DNA of 5,138 nt from an uncultured Bacilli bacterium (GTDB taxonomy: Bacteria > Bacillota_I > Bacilli_A > RF39 > UBA660): positions 1 through 5,138 of the forward strand of contig CAKOSP010000007.1 in the NCBI GenBank assembly GCA_934102335.1, given 5' to 3'. Positions 1 to 2,889 of the stretch are shown in pieces. Every line of letters starts with the position of its first letter. Position 1 is the first letter of the stretch. The notes below the pieces were generated by a model that worked only from the letters and a program-made list of their open reading frames with translations, was not told the DNA's origin and ran no database searches. The position numbers and the translations under genes were made by a program.

Positions 1-77
1 TTCACAATATTCTTTAATCATTCTAAGTTGCGAATCAATTGAATATCCATTATCTTTTTGGTCGTCAGTTGAAACTC
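1..77 (-). pseudogene. Interrupted serine recombinase gene of the outer element, downstream part
   Basis: Read on the minus strand from 75 leftwards, the sequence gives V-S-T-D-D-Q-K-D-N-G-Y-S-I-D-S-Q-L-R-M-I-K-E-Y-C-E and runs off the left edge. This is a textbook start of a large serine recombinase catalytic domain, with the nucleophile serine in S-T-D-D-Q. The residues just before it are wrong: the frame reads C-S-I-G-V-S-T, so the conserved Tyr and Arg of Y-x-R-x-S are missing. The only ATG in that frame (88-90) has no Shine-Dalgarno, and a TAA lies a few codons upstream. The missing start (MRCGVYVRV) is found intact on the same strand at 4621-4647. This piece is therefore the distal part of a gene split by the 4.5-kb insertion. 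Whether the rest of the gene is intact cannot be seen. Confidence 0.85.
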
Positions 78-96
78 CTATGGAACACATATACCG
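58..96. other. attL: attL: left junction of the integrated element
   Basis: The shared core AACTC is at 73-77, with the likely crossover dinucleotide AC at 74-75. Left of it is target-gene DNA (CGTCAGTTGA, antisense to the codons for S-T-D); right of it is the element's end (CTATGGAACACATATACC). The coding frame of the serine recombinase breaks exactly here. The same 5-bp core recurs at 4621-4625 at the other junction. The call rests on frame restoration when the two outer halves are joined and on the dyad formed when the two inner halves are joined. Confidence 0.8.
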
Positions 97-228
97 TATT
101 ATTTTAAAACATTAGATATAATAAACTTTGATTACAAAATAAATACCAATATTACTATTGGTACAAATATTAAACAACAAAAAGTCCATATTGATAAACT
201 GATTATTACTTTATCGTTAGGACTTTAA
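73..228 (+). other. Left-end open frame that would encode the recombinase C-terminus in the excised circle
   Basis: Starting at the core codon AAC (73-75) there are 51 sense codons and then TAA (226-228). If the element circularises, codon 578 of the recombinase (AAC at 4621) becomes this AAC in the same frame. The protein then continues S-Y-G-T-H-I-P-Y-Y-F-K and so on, ending ITLSLGL, for a total of 628 aa. In the integrated state this stretch has no start and is presumably silent. An open frame of 51 codons is unlikely by chance in such AT-rich DNA. It ends shortly before a terminator and converges on lemA, as a real gene end would. The stretch contains two inverted repeats, TACCAAT/ATTGGTA (144-163) and AAAGTCC/GGACTTT with an inner GATAAA/TTTATC (181-226). 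No separate role for them can be shown. Confidence 0.65.
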
Positions 229-266
229 AATAGTGTATTTCAAATTAAAAATAATAATTGTTGAAT

Positions 267-310
267 AAAAAAAGCGATTATGATATGTTATCTAATCGTC
301 TTTTAATTTT
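267..310. terminator. Bidirectional intrinsic terminator between lemA and the element's left end
   Basis: CGATTA (275-280) pairs with TAATCG (293-298), and the inner GATA/TATC closes a 3-nt loop, giving a stem of about 10 bp with one bulge. On the minus strand it is followed by seven T (complement of 267-273), the right place to end the DUF3137-lemA transcript. On the plus strand it is followed by TCTTTTAATTTT, which would end the recombinase transcript in the circular form. Confidence 0.75.
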
Positions 311-857
311 ATAAATTAATTTTTACATCTTCTTTTTTTATTTCATCTGTTTCAAAAAAATCTTTTTTTATCATTCCTTTATTCTTTGCAATACTACTCG
401 TTGGAAACGAAACTAATAGTTGATTATATAATGAAACATTAGAATTATAAAGTCTTCTTGCTGCTTGTAAATGTTCTTCTACATCTACTATTGATTGTTG
501 CAATGTTTTATAGTTCTCACTTGATTTTAATTCAGGATAATTTTCAACAGCAACATTTATCTTTCTTAAATTTTCGTCCATAGCACGATTTGCATCGTTT
601 CTTTCTTTTATAGACATATTATCACGAAGTTTAATTACTTCAAATAATGTTTCTTTTTCATGTTTTGCATAAGTTTTTACAACATCAATCATTTTAGTTA
701 AAACATCATATCTTTTTGTTAATGCCACATCAATTCCAGAAAGTGCTTCATCTATTTTTACTACAGCTCTATTTAATTTGTTAGAAGTTGATATATACCA
801 TATAATAAAAATCAATATAATTACTGCAACTGCAATCAAAATATATAGTGGGTTCAT
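309..857 (-). CDS. lemA: LemA family membrane protein
   Basis: The protein has 182 aa, the usual LemA length. Residues 4-22 form a single N-terminal membrane helix. The rest is the helical LemA domain with its hallmarks in order: K-R-Y-D-V-L (48-53), Y-A-K-H-E-K-E-T (63-70), E-N-Y-P-E-L-K (105-111), then R-R-L-Y-N (134-138) and Y-N (144-145), and an F-P near 151. The charged tail F-F-E-T-D-E-I-K-K also fits. LemA proteins are widespread, membrane-anchored four-helix proteins with no settled biochemical role. The start is well supported: AAAGGAGGTG lies 6 nt upstream of the ATG, inside the last codons of the upstream gene, whose TAG ends one base before this ATG. The pair is therefore translationally coupled. 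No truncation is seen. Its place inside a 4.5-kb integrative element makes it mobile cargo. What it does there is not known. Confidence 0.93.
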   Translation of the reverse strand: MNPLYILIAVAVIILIFIIWYISTSNKLNRAVVKIDEALSGIDVALTKRYDVLTKMIDVVKTYAKHEKETLFEVIKLRDNMSIKERNDANRAMDENLRKINVAVENYPELKSSENYKTLQQSIVDVEEHLQAARRLYNSNVSLYNQLLVSFPTSSIAKNKGMIKKDFFETDEIKKEDVKINL

Positions 858-858
858 A

Positions 859-1794
859 CTACACCTCCTTTCTGAACAAATTATTATCTAAACTTAATTC
901 GTTCACAAAATCTGTAATTACTTTGATATCTTTAATAATATCTGCTTCAATTTCTTGTTCGTTAATAACTTTAAAAACATTATATTCAAATGAATCTTCG
1001 TTATTATCAATTGCTATATGCAATCTATTATCAACAAAGCAAAACATTACTCCACAATTTAATTTGTTTGTAACTTCTTTTAATTTTTCCATAAAATGAG
1101 GGGTTAAAATGTAGAATGCTTCGTGTTCACTTTGAGCATATACACAGAAATTTTTATTAAATTCTACATCTTCCATTTTTACTCTAGTAAATTTTTTCCC
1201 CCAAGGTAATGATTCTGCATCAAAATATTTGCTTGATACTTGGATATTTTCCTTAAAACTTTTATTAAAATCAAATACCATTAATCTTCCTCTAAAAAGA
1301 GTTTCCCATACTGTTCTTGTTTTTCCATCTTCATCTTTTTCTTCATGTTTTTCTTCTATATGAACATCAGCCTGTTCAAACTTAATACCTTTATATACAC
1401 CAGAAATAAAATCATTTGAATGATATCTATCTCCTGTATCAAGCATACCAACTTCATCCACAAATCGTTCATCAAATCCGTTATTTGGATTATAAACAAT
1501 ATTATCAAAATTATTTTTAAGTGACTTTAATACAAAAATATTTTTAAAGTTTTTGTCAAATAGTTGAATATCTTTTCCATTAACAACACTCTTAATAATA
1601 GAAATAATTATTATAGAAATAACTAATTCAAAAAATATACTCATTATAATAAATTGTAATTCGATATTATTGGATAAAAATATAATTACCGAAACATATA
1701 AAATAATCAAAATAAATATTGTTGCTATTAAATTACATAACTTGTTTTTTTTAATAATTTTTAATTGGAGTATTTTCAATTCTTCTATATTCAT
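859..1794 (-). CDS. DUF3137-like membrane protein, lemA partner
   Basis: Two adjacent hydrophobic segments (about residues 19-41 and 47-69, counted from the start chosen here) form a membrane hairpin. A soluble domain of about 230 aa follows. It contains a G-V-Y-K-G-I-K-F segment, an acidic/lysine-rich stretch (E-E-K-H-E-E-K-D-E-D-G-K), then F-R-G-R-L-M-V-F-D-F and a C-terminal Y-I-L-T-P-H-F-M-E-K-L region. This order matches my recollection of DUF3137 proteins, which are often encoded next to lemA. No catalytic residues are evident and the function is unknown. I place the start at the ATG at 1794-1792, giving 311 aa, because GGATGG/GGTGG lies just upstream. The upstream ATG at 1809, giving 316 aa, has no ribosome binding site. 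It is the first gene of a two-gene operon, its TAG one base from the lemA ATG. It is read away from the intergenic region toward the left end. Confidence 0.75.
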   Translation of the reverse strand: MNIEELKILQLKIIKKNKLCNLIATIFILIILYVSVIIFLSNNIELQFIIMSIFFELVISIIIISIIKSVVNGKDIQLFDKNFKNIFVLKSLKNNFDNIVYNPNNGFDERFVDEVGMLDTGDRYHSNDFISGVYKGIKFEQADVHIEEKHEEKDEDGKTRTVWETLFRGRLMVFDFNKSFKENIQVSSKYFDAESLPWGKKFTRVKMEDVEFNKNFCVYAQSEHEAFYILTPHFMEKLKEVTNKLNCGVMFCFVDNRLHIAIDNNEDSFEYNVFKVINEQEIEADIIKDIKVITDFVNELSLDNNLFRKEV

Positions 1795-1841
1795 ATTACC
1801 ACCATCCATATTTGTAAATAAAGTTTATCGAAACTATAAAT

Positions 1842-1870
1842 ATTATACCAGATAAATTGTGAAATGTATA
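1842..1870 (-). promoter_or_regulatory. Extended -10 promoter of the DUF3137-lemA operon
   Basis: On the minus strand TATAAT (complement of 1842-1847) is preceded by TGG, giving the extended -10 form TGnTATAAT. The -35 position, 17 bp upstream (about 1865-1870), is a poor match (TATACA). Transcription would start near 1835, leaving a leader of about 40 nt before the chosen ATG. It is the only good minus-strand promoter I see upstream of the operon. Confidence 0.65.
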
Positions 1871-1877
1871 TATTCAC
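1859..1877. promoter_or_regulatory. Inverted repeat overlapping the lemA operon -35 region (possible operator)
   Basis: GTGAA (1859-1863) and TTCAC (1873-1877) form a perfect dyad with a 9-bp AT spacer, centred on the -35 region of the operon promoter. The position is that of a repressor or activator site. No regulator gene is encoded in the element, so any binding protein would be supplied by the host. Five-bp arms are short, so chance is possible. Confidence 0.35.
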
Positions 1878-1954
1878 GAAAAAATTGACTATTAAAAATT
1901 ATGTCTAGCAGTCAATAGCACTTTATCTATCAAAGTATCTGTTTTAAAAGTCCT

Positions 1955-1974
1955 AGTGTTTACAAGTGTTTACG
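1955..1974 (+). repeat. Two tandem 10-bp repeats, AGTGTTTACR
   Basis: AGTGTTTACA (1955-1964) is followed directly by AGTGTTTACG (1965-1974), a period of one helical turn. The core TGTTTAC recurs inverted as GTAAACA at 2314-2320 and 2380-2386, and as GTAAACG at 2284-2290. The pair sits about 50 bp upstream of the -35 of the plus-strand promoter, so it could be a protein-binding site for that promoter or an iteron. Confidence 0.5.
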
Positions 1975-2024
1975 AAGATTTTATACAACATTTTTTGCAT
2001 AATTTTTCCGACATTTGTTACTTA

Positions 2025-2052
2025 TTGACTATCAACAATGATGTGATACAAT
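2025..2052 (+). promoter_or_regulatory. Strong sigma-A-type promoter reading into the intergenic region
   Basis: TTGACT (2025-2030), a 16-bp spacer and TACAAT (2047-2052) preceded by TGA, so it combines a near-consensus -35 with an extended -10. The start point would fall at about 2059, which is exactly the first base of a long inverted repeat. No gene with a credible start follows for 600 bp, which suggests a non-coding transcript or a long leader. Confidence 0.65.
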
Positions 2053-2058
2053 ATAGTA

Positions 2059-2123
2059 GAATATGAAATAATTGTATCTATAAGTACTAATCTTGTGTCG
2101 TGATTGGTATTTTTTTCATATTC
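2059..2123 (+). other. 65-nt two-stem hairpin at the predicted RNA 5' end
   Basis: The outer stem GAATATGAAA (2059-2068) pairs perfectly with TTTCATATTC (2114-2123). The inner stem AAGTACTAATC (2082-2092) pairs with GATTGGTATTT (2102-2112) through 11 pairs, two of them G-U, around the 9-nt loop TTGTGTCGT. A 13-nt bulge (2069-2081) lies on the left side and a single T on the right. The G-U pairs favour a function as RNA over a DNA palindrome. It matches no riboswitch or structured RNA class that I recognise. Confidence 0.6.
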
Positions 2124-2238
2124 AATAACCCCCTAAAATTTATAAATTTGTGTATTATTTAGGACATAAATTCGGCCATAAAATCATTAAAAAAGTATTA
2201 AATTTGTGTCGAAAATCGAAAAAAAGCGCAAAAAAATC

Positions 2239-2386
2239 TGTATAACGTTTGTATAACGCCCCTTATAATATAAGGGTTCCAAAGTAAACGATTGTATAAC
2301 AATATTTGCAAGTGTAAACATTTGTATTTTTGCTAATACCTTAAGAAATAAGGGAAAACTAGCCACTGGCTAGTTGTTTGTAAACA
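2239..2386. repeat. Cluster of short iterated motifs and matching hairpins
   Basis: Three motifs alternate here. TGTATAAC occurs at 2239-2246, 2250-2257 and 2293-2300, with an inverted near-copy TTATACA at 1981-1987. GTAAACR occurs at 2284-2290, 2314-2320 and 2380-2386; the first two start exactly 30 bp apart. The hairpin motif CCTTA-N5-TAAGGG occurs at 2261-2276 and again at 2339-2354. Such helically phased short repeats resemble replication iterons or clustered operators. No Rep protein is encoded nearby, so the role is open. Confidence 0.5.
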
Positions 2387-2507
2387 GGTTTATCCTGCTT
2401 GACTATGATTTTAAGATATTGCAATTTTTATGGCCTAAACTTCAGCCGTTTTGCGTCTTAATTAAGACTGAAACTGCGACACAATTTTTTGTGTTTTTTA
2501 TAACATT

Positions 2508-2536
2508 GATAGCTGTAATTTCTGCTATCTTTTTTT
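2508..2536 (+). terminator. Intrinsic terminator of the intergenic transcript
   Basis: GATAGC (2508-2513) pairs with GCTATC (2524-2529) around a 10-nt loop and is followed at once by seven T (2530-2536). A weaker unit of the same kind, ACACAA-TTTT-TTGTGT followed by T, lies just upstream at 2479-2499. Together they would stop transcripts from the promoter at 2025-2052 before the small-protein/recombinase operon. Confidence 0.65.
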
Positions 2537-2569
2537 GGTTAAGTGGCTGTAAAAAATAAGTAAGCGCGT

Positions 2570-2575
2570 TATAAT
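2570..2575 (+). promoter_or_regulatory. Possible -10 box for the small protein and recombinase genes
   Basis: TATAAT lies just after the intrinsic terminator and about 80 bp before the 61-aa gene. A -35 at the right distance is poor (TGTAAA at 2548-2553, 16-bp spacer). It is the best candidate I see for a separate promoter of the recombinase operon. Confidence 0.35.
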
Positions 2576-2653
2576 TTTTTTAGAAAGTTTAAAGAAAGTT
2601 GGTGCTTAACTATGAAATGAATTGTTTAAGAATTTAAAGGGGGTAATAAAATA

Positions 2654-2839
2654 ATGATGAAAGAAAGTGATAAACATTATGAATATTTAAGAATCTATAT
2701 AGTACAACTTGCTATGTTAGAATTTATAAAAGCTAATAACTTAATTAATGATATAGAGTACAAAAAAATTAAAAATAAAATTGAATATGAATATGCAAAA
2801 TACAATAAATTAAACAATTCTAATTATGGTTTTGCATAA
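2654..2839 (+). CDS. Small charged protein upstream of the recombinase (SHOCT-like)
   Basis: The product has 61 aa, mostly helical and highly charged, with no membrane segment. The C-terminal half, L-I-N-D-I-E-Y-K-K-I-K-N-K-I-E-Y-E-Y, resembles the short helical SHOCT-type motif (leucine-I-x-x-x-E-Y-x-x-I-K/L-x-K) seen in small proteins next to serine recombinases in Firmicute elements. AAAGGGGG lies 10 nt before the ATG at 2654; a second ATG follows directly at 2657 and could also be used. The recombinase starts 50 bp downstream on the same strand, so the two are probably co-transcribed. An accessory role such as a recombination directionality factor is possible but rests on position and size alone. 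Confidence 0.7.
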   Translation: MMKESDKHYEYLRIYIVQLAMLEFIKANNLINDIEYKKIKNKIEYEYAKYNKLNNSNYGFA

Positions 2840-2889
2840 AAAAATATTATTTGAAATATGCTATTATTCAACAATTAGGAAAGGAATAA

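Larger units (their letters stand above)
2059..2536 (+). ncRNA. Candidate structured non-coding RNA, about 480 nt
   Basis: The span runs from the predicted start of the strong promoter to an intrinsic terminator and has no convincing coding sequence. It holds successive inverted repeats: the 65-nt 5' hairpin; CCCTTATA/TATAAGGG (2260-2276); CCTTA/TAAGG (2339-2353); AACTAGCC/GGCTAGTT (2357-2375); CAGG/CCTG (2385-2397); GTCTTAATTAAGAC (2455-2468); ACACAA/TTGTGT (2479-2494); and the terminator stem. The part from about 2124 to 2230 is AT-rich and unstructured. I do not recognise tmRNA, RNase P RNA, 6S RNA or a group I or II intron in it. It could instead be a DNA origin or packaging/transfer site, with the promoter serving a primer RNA. 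The call is inference from signals only. Confidence 0.35.

Noticed and set aside
76..96. A 7-nt frameshifting insertion in the left recombinase fragment (T-V-Y-V can be read in the next frame).
   Set aside because: The true upstream sequence V-Y-V-R-V is found at 4621-4635 on the same strand and joins in frame, so the break is the element junction and not a local indel.
181..226. AAAGTCC...GGACTTT with an inner GATAAA/TTTATC as an attachment site of the left recombinase.
   Set aside because: It looked like a 46-bp att dyad, but the frame breaks show the junctions at 73-77 and 4621-4625. It lies inside the predicted circular-form coding tail and is more likely a chance or terminator-like hairpin.
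848..1099. An 83-codon plus-strand frame opposite the DUF3137 gene.
   Set aside because: It is antisense to a well-supported gene, is rich in Ser/Leu/Ile as expected from reverse reading of lysine- and asparagine-rich codons, and has no ribosome binding site.
141..2112. ATTGGTATTT inverted at 141-150 and direct at 2103-2112, flanking the lemA operon.
   Set aside because: A 10-bp match of AT-rich sequence 2 kb apart with no junction or duplication at either copy; probably chance.
2374..2559. A 61-codon plus-strand frame starting at TTG with a hydrophobic C-terminus ending L-S-G-C-K-K.
   Set aside because: It has no ribosome binding site before TTG and no ATG. A clear intrinsic terminator (2508-2536) and several inverted repeats lie inside it. 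T-rich DNA gives hydrophobic residues by default. A small membrane protein from a phage cannot be excluded, but the RNA/DNA-structure reading fits better.
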